Positions 12,496 to 27,400 of a stretch of DNA of 64,000 bases are shown piece by piece. Position numbers and translations under genes: made by a program. The notes under the pieces were generated by a model. The model saw only the letters and a program-made list of their open reading frames with translations, searched no databases and had not been told where the DNA came from. Position 1 is the first letter of the stretch, and each line of letters opens with the position of its first letter. This DNA is from Pegea sp. RAD2-039. Taxonomy: Eukaryota > Chordata > Thaliacea > Salpida > Salpidae. Location: NCBI GenBank assembly GCA_034620365.1, contig JAQGEQ010000048.1:1488001-1552000 (forward strand), read 5' to 3'.

Positions 12496-15400
12496 GTAAG
12501 TTTTGATAAATTCAGATAAAATTGTTTTTTTTAAAAGCTTTTTCATTACTTCAGAGGTACAAACTTCATTTAGAAGAAACAGTGTGTGTACAGCCTGGGG
12601 ATCTTATCACTATGTTACTTTTGACGGCTTCTCATATGACTTTGTTGGAAAATGTCGTTATACAATGGCAGCTGATCGGTTTAAAGACAGATTTAATATC
12701 GAGCTTATTCGCAATTTAAATGAGTTTTTAAATGATCAGGATTCAGAGTTATCCTTACAAGTAGAGTTTTATTTAACTTTATATAGAATAACTTTAAAAA
12801 ATAATTCAAAGCTTTTGCATAATTTTTTGATTTTAATTTAATTTAATCCTAATTTTTTAATATAGATTACAGAAATGCTAAAAGAGGCAAAGATCACTTC
12901 AGAGAAATTTTCGGCGTTAGAAGTAAATCTAATAAATTATGATGCAATAACGCTGCTACCCGGGAAACTTTTAGTCTACCAAAATCGATTGTAAATATTT
13001 TTCTTACTCAATAAACTTTGATAATGCAACACAACTTATGCAAACATATTTAGGTACACCAAAGAAAAATATCCCATAATACCAGGAATACCTCCTATAC
13101 GAATAGTTGGAAATTACTTACGGATTGAAAATGGAAAAGATGTGTCAGTCCTATTTACTGGCGACGGAAGATTAGAGATTCATATTGATAGCGAATCCTT
13201 TAATGGGACTTTGGGTGGTTTATGTGGCGATAATAATGGTGTTAAATATGACGATTTACAAATGATCGGCGGTATGTTATATACAATTATTTTACAAAGA
13301 TTCTAATCAGAACTTATTAATCTCCATAATCTCCTCAATCTATCTAGCGTTTTTAGTTTCTGCTTTTTGATAGATCAAAATTATAAGAAGTACTTAAAAT
13401 CTATAAAAAAGATATATTTGAAATAAAATTTTAGTCTCAATTACTTGTTTCTTAGCATCTTTCAAATTGTAGTTTTACAAATTTGTGGTAAACTTTGATA
13501 GTTTTAATTAATATGGTTACATTTCTTGTATAGATGATTCATTTGATGATATAAGTTGGTTCGTTGAAAGCTGGAAAGTTCCTGGAATACATTCTCATTG
13601 CGTAGATCATATAAGCTTAGTGAATAGCTGCAGAAACATTTCTAATGATGTTCTTGAGGTTTGCTTATAACTCTTTGATGGTTGTGATGTTTGAATATAT
13701 AAACAGTATTATAAAGCAATCCACTTAAACTTTACAGACAATGCAAACGATATGTGAAATATTTATTGCAAGAAATGCTGCGTTTAAGAAGTGCATGAAG
13801 GCTGGAGTAGATTCCAAATCTGTATTAAACTCTTGTGTCAATGATTTATGCAAATGCAAGGTTTCTTAACTTAGTTAACTAAACAACAATAAAAGTTTTT
13901 AATTTGTCGAATAAAATACAATCGATTAAGTGGCTAACTCCTATATCTTTTATAACTAATTGTTTCTTTTGATATAAGAGCTGAAACAACCAGAAATACT
14001 AAAGTTTTATTATTTTTCAGCAAAACAACAAATTAGGTTGTCATTGTAATGCTGTCGCACAGTACTCTCGTCAATGTACTTTGCAAACAAGTCTACAGCC
14101 TAACTGGAGGCGACCTGGATTTTGTCGTAAGTAAAATATCAACTTACTTATTTATAATTTATATAAAACTGACTTTTACTCCAACATCACAGCACAAGTT
14201 TGCCCTGAAGGAATGGTTTTTAGAGAATGTGGCACATCTTGTCCTCTTAGATGTGAAAATATTCTAACGCCAGCAGAACCTTGTAAAAAACAATGTGTTG
14301 ATGGATGCACTTGCCCAGAAGGAACTTACCTTCATGGTGGTCGTTGTGTGACTGCTGAGCAATGTCCTTGTACTCACAATGGAGCTGTATATGAATCTGG
14401 TGAAATACTTTATCAAGAATGTCGTCAATGGTGAAAATTATTTTTCAATTAAAAGATTATTCCTTACTTTTCAATATTACCATAAAATAAATCTGTTTAT
14501 TTTGAATAAATTTTCCATTTTGTCATATAATTAGGTTTTTGGTACCTAAAAACTTTTCGATACCTAAAATATAAAGCCTAAATATAAATACCTAGTTATA
14601 ATTCTATATATATATATTCGATACCTAGTATATAAAGCCTAAAACTATTTTTAAATAAATTATTTTTTTTGAACTATAGCCGCTGTGGAAGTAGTGTATG
14701 GCATTGTGAAGATACTAAATGTTCATCAGAATGTTCTATTAGCGGTAACTCACATGTTCACACATTTGATGATCTTTATTACCGCTTACAAACCGGAGAA
14801 TGTCAATACTCCTTAGTCAAAGATTGTAGTGCCAACTCACAATTCAGGTACTAAACTATAATACTTGAAATGTTTATAAAACATTTTGCTAAAATTCAAC
14901 TTAAAGGTGAAGAAAGATTTGATCTGACCAATAATTGTTTTTTTTTCGACAGCATAATCATTGACAGTGTAGTTTGTGGATCTACGGAGGTGTCGACTTG
15001 CACGAAAGATGTGACAATTATATTCCATGGTGGCTCGTCAGATGCACCAACAATAATCAACTTAGCTCATAACCAAATTGTTACTGTGTCTAAAAGGCAA
15101 ATTGTGCCACCTTTAGTTCGAGGTGAAAGTTTAAACAGTTTTCATTTATTTCACAACATTTAGAAAGACTTTGAACTGAAATCAATTTGTCTTACAAAAA
15201 TTACATCTTGTTTGATGTAATGATTTTTATTGAAGTATTACTAAAAACAGTTAATTTATTTCAGAAAATTTCCAAATATTTCAAGTATCATCAGTATATG
15301 TACAAGTCATTCTTGATATCGGAATTACTATTGATTGGGATGGAAATAATCGACTTTATGTAAAAGCCGATAAACGGTTAGAAAGTTGTAAAAATATCTC

Positions 15401-18400
15401 AGCAATTATTCTATGAAAAAAACATTGACAAATGTTTCGAATTTGCATATTCAAAATTTAATATCCCTTTTAAAATGCGTAGAAGCTGAAAAGTTATTAA
15501 TAAGTAAAGTATATTTATTTAAAACTGTTATAAATGACGTTCAATATTTTATATAGATGGAAAAATGGACTTTGCGGACTGTGTGGTAACTACAACGATA
15601 ATCAACGAGATGATATGAGGAGTTCAAACGGTATATTAGAATGATTTAGAGAACTGAGAAAATAAGAAAAGATACATGATGATTTATATAACTTAAAAAT
15701 TAAACTTCTAGTTTTTCAGTAACCACAAGTTCAATAGACTCAAAAAAAATTAATAAATTTTCTGCCGATAAAAATTGTAGTCTGATTGTATTTAGAAACA
15801 TTCTTCTAAAGTAGAGCTATAGTTTTTATCTTTAAAGTCGATGTTTTGTCAAAGTATTGTTGCACATAGGTCTTATTGAAAGAAATATGTTTTCATTCAC
15901 CAACTCTTGGAAGACAAGTTCTGATTGTATCGAAATTGATATATACAACGTAAGATCATCTGATCCTTGTCAAACTAGTCATCAAAGAGGTTGGTGCTGC
16001 TTTAAATCGTAAATACGCAAAAGAAACTATTTTTTTATCTTTCAGCGTTGTTTGCTCGAAGTGAATGTGATATCTTACTGAGATCTACATTCCAAAAATG
16101 TCATATTGATGTTGACCCTGAGTCTTTTCACCGCCGATGTATGTTTGATGCATGTCAATGCCAAGAAGAGATTTCTACCTGTGTTTGCCGTGCAATCTCT
16201 CATTATGCTCGACATTGTAGACATGTCGGGCATTTAGCTGATTGGCGCCAAAATGACTTTTGCGGTATGTAGCTTAGAAAACCGGATATTAAAATCTTAT
16301 TCCAAGTCATGCAAGTAGTTTGATGCTTTTCTCCTTTAGCTGTGGTCTGTCCGAGTAATCAAGTTTATCAAGAATGTGGAAGCAGCTGTAGAAGTACTTG
16401 TCGTTCGATTTCTGAGCCTACTTCTAAATGCACTGAAAGCTGTATTGAAGGCTGTAATTGTCCTGATGGCACGTATATGAATTTGCAAGGCACTTGTGTT
16501 GAAAAAAGCGAGTGCCCTTGTTATTACAATGACCAATGGTATGAACCTCACGAAGGAATTCATCGAGAGTTTTTATCTTGGTAAATAGTTAGAGCATTCT
16601 TACGCTTGACTTTAGAATTTACTTTTTGTTCGGTTTTAGTCACTGCATTGATGGTGCTATGACTTGCTTTCATATAAATGAAGATACTCACATGTTACAA
16701 CAAAAATCAAATAAACGAAGTAAGAAAACTTCTTATGTGCTTGCTGTTTACAAGCACTTTATCTCAAAAACAGTTCAATTCACAATCTATTTGAAGTTTA
16801 TAGGATGTCTTATTCTTGTTTTTTTACAATAGGATCTGCTGATTGTGGTATAAATCAAGTATACAAAAGTTGTAATAATGAAGAAAGAGGAATTGAATGC
16901 CGGAAAACTTGTGGAAATCCCAATAACGATTGTGTTTCAGGTTGATTTCTGCTAGATCAATTTTATAGTCTAAATCGAATAAATTATTTCATATAACCAA
17001 CAAATAATGTTTTTATAATTCCTTATAGTTTTTATTTGTATTATTCGTTTGAATGTTGCAGATTTTTGATGCTTAAGGTAACATAAGTTTAGGATTATGA
17101 ACTAATGTTGCATATCAACCGTTTATCTATGTAGAATGTATATTGTTTAAACTAAAATAAAAGAGGCAGTATCGTTATATCCATATTTTATATCAAAAAA
17201 AAGTCTAGATGATTAAAATAATTTGTAAAACTAAATGAAGTCTATAGTACTTAGCTAGCAGATTTATTATAGAAACACAAGAAAATAATTCTTACCTTTT
17301 AATTTAATTGATGCTCAACTAATTCTATATACACTAAATTTGTTTGCAGCTGTATGTGAGGAAGGCTGCGATTGTATAGAAGGCTTAGTGTTGAATAAAG
17401 AAACTAATGAATGCGTTGAAGAGACTTCATGTCCATGCTTTTACGGAGGAAACTCTTATCCATCTGGCTACTCTTTCACACAAGACTGCAGTACATTGTA
17501 AACTTGTTTGCTCACTTCTTGTATTTTCATCAGCATTTAGAAATAAGTACAAATTGATAGTTTATTGTTATAGTTTAAATGAAAGAAAACGTAGCCAGAA
17601 ATTTTTGAAAATAAGAACATTGTAAAAAACATTTAGTGTTTGCGAGAATTATATATGGGTGGAAACCGTCCATGATTGTCCTGGAACTTGTATTTCTTAC
17701 GGAGAAGCTCATTACCAAACATTTGATGACCACACGTATGATTTTACTGGAGATTGTAATTATGTGCTGGCTCAGGTAAAAGCTGCCCCAATAGTTCAAT
17801 TAAAGTTTCTTAATAATTACTAAATATCTCTGAATAGGACCACTGTTCTGGAAATGATGGAACATTTAAAATTAAAGTTGAGAACCACTACTGTGAAGAA
17901 GATGGGCTTGTATGCACAAGAGCAGTTTCAATTGAGGTTAAAGATCAATACGAAATTCGTCTCCAGCATGGTTCAGGTTACTCAACAGTTTAAAAATAAT
18001 TAACAGTTCTCAAAAGTAACTTTAAGTGATCTTGAAAGTTTTTAATTTTTTATCTAACAATAATTAAACCATCATTAACTTGAAGTTTGTTCCAACATTT
18101 GCAGATCTAAATGGATCTGTGTCATACTCAGAGATTTCTGACCTTTCAAATAAAACAAAAGTGTTATGGGATTACTACTTTGTTGGCTTATATGTAGTTG
18201 TCAACTTAGAAGAAATAGGTTTTACAGTTTTATGGGACCGTAAAACCACTGTGATGGTTAAATTACGCCCAATATTTAAGGTACAAATCTTCATTAGGTT
18301 TATCAGTTACCTAAATTTAGTTATCTGCGTTGAATGTATTACTGATAATAATATATTGCTAATTAATGATACCATTTTAAGGGGAAAGTTTGTGGTTTAT

Positions 18401-21400
18401 GTGGAAACTTTAATGATATTGCAAATGATGACATCGATTTAACAAACAAACTAAGAGCAGGATCATCATTTGAGTTTGGAAATAGTTGGAAGGTAAATAA
18501 GATTATTTTAATAAATTTTATTGAAAGCTTAATATCAAATTCGTGTTAAGACTTCCACTGAATGTGCTGACGTCACTCAAGTTCAAGAAAGGCCTTGCGA
18601 ATTAAAGCCTCACAGGCTTCCTTGGGCAAAGAAAAGCTGTAACATTCTCCATACAGAAGTTTTTGAGCCGTGCCGATCATTTGTAAGTAGCATATTAAAG
18701 AACAGTAGCACTTGATTAATTAGTCAACAATTTATGGTCGACTAAGAAAACGTTTTCATCTCAGGTGAATGTTGATCAATATTATGAAAACTGTCTTTAT
18801 GACTCATGTAGCTGTGACGAAGGTGGTGACTGTGAATGCTTCTGTACTGTTATATCAGCTTATGCTCTTGCTTGTAGTCAAGCTGGTGTACCGATACGAT
18901 GGAGAACTCCTGATATATGTCGTAAGTGAAACGATTATGTTTATGTAGATAACGAATTTAGGGCAAATTGTAACTGTTTTATTGACAAAGTGTATCCATA
19001 AAAATTAAGCTTTGCAACCAACTAATAAAATCATGATTCCAATCTACTAATATTAGTTTTGATTCTAATGAAAGTTGTTAAGCTTTACCAAACATCAATT
19101 TGCTTAGATTTAGAAGGCAGGGAATTTAATTATTATGAAATTTATCAATAATAAGGTGATAACTACCAAACTTTAATTTAATTTCTGCAGCACTTATGTG
19201 TGAGGAATACAATAAAAATGCTACTTACGATTGTACATGGCATTACAAGGAATGTAGTTCTCCCTGCCCTGATAGCTGCGAGATGCAGAACTTGAAAGCT
19301 GGTGGTATCTGTTCTGTTCCTCTTCCCTGTATTGAAGGATGCTTCCCGATATGTGAAGAAGGTTACTTTATATTTTTAGAATAAACTTGTTATTTATTTA
19401 AATCACTTTAAATATTTGTGAAAAGGACTCCTGTATGATGAAAAGAAGCAAGAATGTGTAGCTGTATGTGAAGAAGGTTGTCGATTGAATGGAAAATTTT
19501 ATAGATACAACGAAGTTATTTTCAGTGACACTTGCAGTGAATGGTAAAATAATTGAAGCAAATATTTAAGCAAATGTAGAAAAGCATTTTATAATCATAT
19601 TAATTATTCTAAGTTTTTTAATCGACAAGATCTCATAAAATGATTTTAAGATTAACACTTTATATTCAAACTTACTTTCGTATTGCTAAGAAGTGTTTAA
19701 ATTTTGATAGCTTGTGTTCTAATGGAGGGGTAGCAGCTTGTACCACAAAACCGGGCTGTGTTCCGCCTGTATCTGAAACTACTACATCACCACAAACTAG
19801 TTCAACCAGCTTACCTTCTACTCCAACTACAGTCAGTGTGATTATTAGCTCAACGTCGATATTTAGTTCTACATTCACTGGAACTGTCATTCCGTTTACA
19901 ACAACCTCTATTCAACTCGAGAGGGTATGTAGCATGAAAGCAGATCTTACTATAGTGATTGACGATAACGTACTTGTGGATGGTACTTCTAAGCTAGTTG
20001 ACTTTTTGGATGATGTTCTTGACACTATAGTCTTATCACCAAATGAAACAAGAGCTAGTCTGTACGTTGCTGGGTATGACACAATAAATTCAATAAATGT
20101 TCCCTTTTTGTTTGAAAAAACTACTTTTATGGAAAACGTAGAACAACTTCTTTCAAATATACCTGTCCCAGCTATTAAAAGACCTTCCACAGATATGGCA
20201 GAAATTTTAAAAGTTGTTTTTGATGGTCTTCAAAGAAATGATGAACGTCTTACTCATAAAGATGTTCATTCAGCATTATTAGTTATACAAGGTAGCCAGA
20301 TTGCAGATAAACAAGAATATAATGAAGTTGTCAAAAAATTTGCTGATAATAATGGAGTAGTTACTGCAATTATTGAGCCCAATGTTCCGGGTTACTCTTT
20401 AAAAGATGATGAAGCAATCTTAGACGATAAAGACATATTATTTCAACAGATTCGTTCTCTGTCAGAAAATGAACATGATAATATAATATCAAAAATATGT
20501 CGCGAACCTCAAGTAGTTTCAATACCTACATATGACTGTTTTGATCAAACAGAAGTAATATTTTTGTTGGATGAGTCCTCACAAGTTTCGCTTACTGATT
20601 CAATTAATTTTATTGATGCAACTAGAAAAATTATCGGATCGTTTTCTTCTACTGCTTTTACAAACAATAAATTAAGCGTAGAAGTGATGAAGTTTGCTAA
20701 AAGCTATAGAACTATACTCAAAGCAGACGAGTATTCAACACAACTACAACAGTTTTTAGTTGAAGATTCTGTGTCTCCAACATCTTCATCATTTGAAGTT
20801 TCAAACCTTGTTACAATAATATATAGAATATTAAGTAGTAAGCCTGCTGATAAAAACGTATTTTTGACTGTTTTCTTAACATCAAATATAGCGGAAGAAT
20901 CAATTGAAAAAATATCAACTTTATTTGAAGATCTTCCTTTTGTCATAACTTTAGTTAAAGTAGGTGATGATCTTAATATAGATGAAAACATCTCAAAATC
21001 ATCAAAAGTCATCATCTATAACGCCGGCAACTCACAACATTTGCGGACGAACACATTTCAAGAATATATTTCAAAAGTTCTATGTACTGGTGCAGAACCT
21101 GTTTTTCCTACTCCTGTTTTTACAACTGCAAGTACACCTTCAATTCACCTACCAACAACTCCAGAAAAAATTTCTGAAACTACTGCTGTGCCTACTTGTG
21201 TGCAGCCAATGGATATTGCTACAATAATTGATGCAAAGATTGCTGATAATGAAGAATTATTAAACGAAGTTTCCAACTTACTTTTAAATACTTTTTCAAA
21301 CTTTCAAATTGATCGATTTACTACGCGAGTTACTACCTTAATTGTTGGAGATGTTGGTGAGAGAATTCTTTCTCTTTCTGGAAACGGAGCTGATAAGCAA

Positions 21401-24400
21401 TCAGTCCTACAAAAAATGAGTCCATCTTCTTTAACTTCAGACTTGGAAAAAATTTCCACCGAATCACCTTATAATATAAGCTCAGCATTAGAAAATGCGG
21501 TAAACTTTGGCTTTGTTCGTAACCCACGAGCAACTACTTACACTAAAAATATTTTGCTCGTTCTAAATAGCCAGCCCATTGAATATGATAAAGATGAGTT
21601 ACAAACAGTATTTAAACGCATAGAAGTTCTGCAAAGACGTGGTATTAATACGATCCTAGTTGTTTTGGATAGTTTCTACGATACTCTTAGTTTGGAAGAA
21701 CAAAACCAATACAAGAAAGCTTTTGGTAGTTCTTTACTCACCAAGTCTTTATTTGAAAATGACAATGAAGATGGAGTGACAGCACTTAGCGAAGAGCTTG
21801 TGGACATGCTTTGCTATCCACAGCCCACAGTGACTTTAACTTCAAGCTTTAGTTCGAAAAGCTCTACAACCAAGTCAACATCTACATCAGCTTCAACTAC
21901 CGATTATGTATCAGATAAGCCATCTACTACTAGTGATTACTCTTCAGTAAGAACTATTTCACCTACTACTCAAACTACAACAACTACTGAAGTAGAAACA
22001 CTTGTTGAAGGTATTTGAATAGAGAAGATTATTCTTAAAAAACATGTTTTTAAGCCTATAAATTTTAAAAATAGAAAATAATCGATAAAAGTTTATTAAC
22101 CAACAATTAATCTTTTCTAATAAATGTGATAAGTTGTGATTTTTAAATTTGGATTAAATTTATCTTAACTATTTCAATGATAATAGTCAGCCTTCCTAAT
22201 TTAATTGATTATTAAAAAATTATAGAATGTAAAAGAGATATTGTTTTCCTTTTGGATGGTTCAACAAGTATCGCAACAGAAGAATGGCAAGTTTTACAAA
22301 ACTTTGTTAAAAACATCACAAAATTGAACGATGTCAAAAACGATAACTTCAGAGTAAGCTGAAATCAAATATATTATACAAAAATTTGGTATTTAACTTA
22401 TTAGTAAAATCCAATTTGTAAAATTTTAGGTAAGCTTAACTCAGTATACCGGTGGATACAGTTTGGAATGGCTTCTTGATAAATACATTGGACAGCCAGA
22501 AAAGCTTTTACAGGCCATCCAAAATACTGCTCAACTGAAAGGAAGTACTAATACTTACACTGCTTTTAATCTTACAGTTCAAAGATATCTTAATGAGGAA
22601 GATCCTGGAAGACGGCCAAATGTGCCTCTGACTTTAATTCTGATAACTGATGGAAGAGCTAAGGTTTGTATAATCAAATATTTATTTCTATAAATTTCAA
22701 TTAAAAAATATTTTTCTCATTTATGATAAAATTTGTTTCATAAAACTTGAAAAAAAAATCATTTAATTTTCTGATTACAATTTCTTGACGATATTTTTCA
22801 CGTTAATAATTGTAACTCAGGATGTCGAAAAACATGATTTAGCAATGGAAACGAGACAAAAAATGCAAATTGAATCGTTTAAAGAAGGAAGCACTTTTAA
22901 TATTGTATCGATTGGAATTGAACTTGCTCTAAGAGATCACTATGAAATCATTGAAATTGCAAGTGATGATCATCATGTGTTCTTTGCCGAACATTGGTCA
23001 GATCTAGCAGATTTAGTTCCTGAGGTTTCAAATAGCATCTGCTTGGAAGCAGAAGCTAACTGTAAGTACTTTTATACTTAATTCTTAAAATTTAACTTTA
23101 TTTTTCTATCTTTATTTACTGACAAGCAAGTATGATATGTAAGCCAGCGATTCTTATTTAATTGCGTGTATAGCACAAAAATTGTATGAAATAACAAGTC
23201 GGGTCCGACTTACGACATCATTGTAGTAAAAAGTAGCAATAAAGTAGTAGGAAAAAATGGTTTTGAAGACAAATCTTACTCTTAAGTCAAGAGGGTGCTT
23301 ACGAGACGTGTAATTATGTGCAGCAAAGAACTTGTCGACTAAGGAAGAACTGAGATATTTATTAATAATTTTACTATAATCGAAACTAGTAATTTCCATG
23401 AAACTATTTCCTAGATTATTAATTCAGTTGTTTTCGTACAGATTGTCATATGAAAGAACCGACTGATGTTGTTTTTATTTTGATGGGATATGACTTTGAA
23501 TCACCAACTAGTTTTTACATACCTTGGCTAACTGAGCTTTCCTCTCAGTTTATTATTGATGATTCTCTCACCAAGGTTCATTAACCACTTAAAAAAATTG
23601 TTAAGAATAGTTTACATACCACTAAAATGCTATTTTATCTAAATAATGTCCAGTTCCTTGTAACCTTTGAAATATTTTGTCACCAGATTGAAGTAGCCTT
23701 ATTTAGCGACGATGTCTATTACACCTTACCTCATGGAATAAGCTTTGGAGATTACTCTGATAAGAAAACTCTACAAGAAAAGATAAAATTACTTGAAGAT
23801 TCAAACTTTGGTATGGAACTAATTGACAGTTTTGAAGCCGCCTTAAGTCAAAAAACTTTGGGTTAGTGTTTTATTCAATTTCAACATCTTAGAAAAGCTG
23901 GTTTGAAATAATTCCTTAGCAGTTAAGTAGCTTAATTTTTGATAAATTTTGTAAACCGTTTTGATAGAAAATTTGGGTGTTCGAAAAAATTCACGAAAAG
24001 TTGTAATTGCTGTGATGTCTGAAACATCTGAAGATTTTCCCAACAAATTTGATGATGATACAACCTTGGTTGTAATTCCTTTGACTGAATTTACAAGTGC
24101 TGCAAATTACACATCGTACCTCGAAAATACTGTAGAGCTGGATAATTTTATATTTCTTCACAATTTAACTGCGTTGCAGGCTACTATACCAAAATTGAAA
24201 GAAGTTATCTGTACAGGTAAATGATATACTGTAGTAGTTTGCTTAAATTAGCTTATTCTAAGCATAATAAGACAATCTATGAAACACTTTTATAACAACA
24301 CCTGAAATATTTTATTGATTGCTTTAGTTGGGAAACTTTTCAGTTAGGCATAAAAAGTGTTATAAATTAATAGAAAATTGAAAGTATTTATACCTGCAAA

Positions 24401-27400
24401 ATCATTATAAAACTCTTTGCAAAAGCTAAAATATAATTTTTAACTTAATTTTATCATACAGAACCTATTAAGCCGTCTACATCTGAAGCTACTACACCAA
24501 GTAAGATTTATAGTGAACAAACCTAAACAAAACTTGATTCCATCAAAAGTTATTTCGTCCAAATTTGACTTTGTTTTTCAAAAGACATTTTTTCATCATT
24601 GCATTTTTATTTGCTTTGTAGGTACAACTACCACTGCGGTAGAAACCACTACAGAGATTCAAAATGGTAGGAAAACGTTATGTTTTTGATACTGCTACTT
24701 ACTTAATTTAAGTGTAAATTTAATTTGTAATGCTGCATAAGTTATGCGATTAGCTAATAAATTACAAGACTAAAGTATTTATTTATAAAATCTCAGAATG
24801 TGATAGAATGCCAGCAAGTGATATCATAATTATTCTGGATGGTGATAACGATGAAAAATCTTATTACGTATCTTGGTTGCAAACCTTAGCAAGTAATTTA
24901 CCTGTAGAGCCCGGAGAGTCACAGGTAGTACCATCATTTTGATTACACTTACTTATGATCTAAAAATAAACCTTCACGCTTCTCATTTCTAAATAGTTGT
25001 AAAACTGCCGTGCATTCAACTTTTACATTAATGAATTGATTTAAAATAATGTTTTAAGTTTGGAGTCTTTGTTTATGGAGAGAAACTGTCAGTTGAACCG
25101 CCATTTGCTGTTAGTCTTAACGACAATTTGGAGGCTTTGCTGTATGAAATTAAAAATCTTAATTTTATTAACGGAATGAGACAGGAAGCTATTCTTAGGA
25201 ATGAAGTGTTTAATAATAATGTCTTAGGTTTGATAATGATCAGTTCTTTTATTTGTTATTTTTACAATACAAACAGTATAAATTTTTGTTTAAAATTGTT
25301 CATTGAAAAAATACAATATTGGAATCTTTTTCCAAAAAACTATTTATTGAAAAGTTAGCAGTCGAACATATATATTTTAACAAAACAGCTGGAACAAAAG
25401 AAGACCACCAGAAAGTGATTGTGGTTTATATTTCTGTGATCCCACAATCACCGGTTATAACATCTCACCTGCCATCGGATACAACTGTTATTGTGATCGT
25501 TGATTTACCTCCATTTCCTGGAATTTTAGAGAATTTAATATCAAAATTTAACGGTTTTGTTGAATCAACAAATTTTATTGACATTTCTGGTGACCGAACG
25601 GGATTGAAAACATCAACAAATAAACTACTCCAGCTCATTTGTGACTCAAGTAAATTTTGTTTATCTGCTTATTTATTCCAATAAACGTGAGAAACGTGCC
25701 TCAAAAAAGCAACACTCACTTACAAATATTCTAACAAAAAATATTATATATAATAATACCTATTAAGTTATAAGCGTGTAACCACAACGATCTTATTTTG
25801 ATATTAATAATGATAGTTAAGAAATTTAAAAAATGTAGCCAAACTATACTAATAACTATACTATAACACTTCATAAAGAGTTTCAAGAAAAATTTATAAC
25901 TTTACAGCAAAAAAGCTATATTTGCTAAGTTAAAGATTTTAAATATTTATTTTTTAGTGTTTATTTAAAAAGATTTATTAATCAATGGAACATTTTATAC
26001 AGAAAGCCAAACAACTATTATACCAACACAAAGTACGAGTGGACCAACACCAGATACAAGTGGACCAACACCAACTACAAGTGGACCAACGCCAGCTACA
26101 AGTGGACCAACACCAGATACAAGTGGACCAACACCAACTACAAGTGGACCAACGCCAACTACAAGTGAACCAACACCAGATACAAGTGGACCAACACCAA
26201 CTACAAGTGGACCAACGCCAGGTACAAGTGGACCAACACCAACTACAAGTGGACCAACGCCAGCTACAAGTGAACCAACACCAGATACAAGTGGACCAAC
26301 ACCAACTACAAGTGGACCAACGCCAGCTACAAGTGGACCAACACCAGATACAAGTGGACCAACACCAACTACAAGTGGACCAACGCCAGGTACAAGTGGA
26401 CCAACACCAACTACAAGTGGACCAACACCAGCTACAAGTGAACCAACACCAGCTACTAGTGGACCAACACCAGCTACAAGTGGACCAACACCAGATACAA
26501 GTGGACCAACATCAACTACAAGTGGACCAACGCCAGCTACCAGTGGGCCGACTCCAGCTACAAGTGGACCAACATCAGCTACAAGTGAACCAACGCCAGC
26601 TACAAGTGGACCAACACCAGATACAAGTGGACCAACACCAACTACAAGTGGACCAACGCCAGGTACAAGTGGACCAACACCAGATACAAGTGGACCAACA
26701 CCAACTACAAGTGGACCAACGCCAGGTACAAGTGGACCAACACCAACTACAAGTGGACCAACGCCAGCTACAAGTGAACCAACACCAGCTACTAGTGGAC
26801 CAACACCAGATACAAGTGGACCAACGCCAACTACAAGTAGACCGACGACAGCTACAATTGGACCAACGGCAACCACGAGTGAACCTAAAAGCTCTACACC
26901 CAAGTCAACATCTGCATCTGCATCAGCTACAACTACCGATTATGTATCAGATAAGCCATCTACTACTAGTGACTACTTTTCAGTAAGAACTATTTCACCT
27001 ACTACTCAAACTACAACAACTACTGAAGTAGAAACACTTGTTGAAGGTATTTGAATAGAGAAGATTATTCTTAAAAAACATGTTTTTAAGCCTATAAATT
27101 TTAAAAATAGAAAATAATCGATAAAAGTTTATTAACCAACAATTAATCTTTTCTAATAAATGTGATAAGTTGTGATTTTTAAATTTGGATTAAATTTATC
27201 TTAACTATTTGAATGATAATAGTCAGCCTTCCTAATTTAATTGATTATTAAAAAATTATAGAATGTAAAAGAGATATTGTTTTCCTTTTGGATGGTTCAA
27301 CAAGTATCGCAACAGAAGAATGGCAAGTTTTACAAAACTTTGTTAAAAACATCACAAAATTGAACGATGTCAAAAACGATAACTTCAGAGTAAGCTGAAA

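Noticed and set aside
19640..19710. Upstream extension of the 2.3-kb exon to an earlier start
   Set aside because: This part precedes the phase-compatible acceptor TTTTGATAG at 19710 and encodes an unrelated hydrophobic string; it is intron.
25985..26986. Open frame over the first minisatellite reading Val-Asp-Gln-His-Gln repeats, and the − strand frame 25995–26903 reading Gly-Pro-Leu-Val
   Set aside because: Both are alternative frames of a 21-base repeat. Only the Thr-Ser-Gly-Pro-Thr-Pro frame agrees with the phases of the flanking exons.
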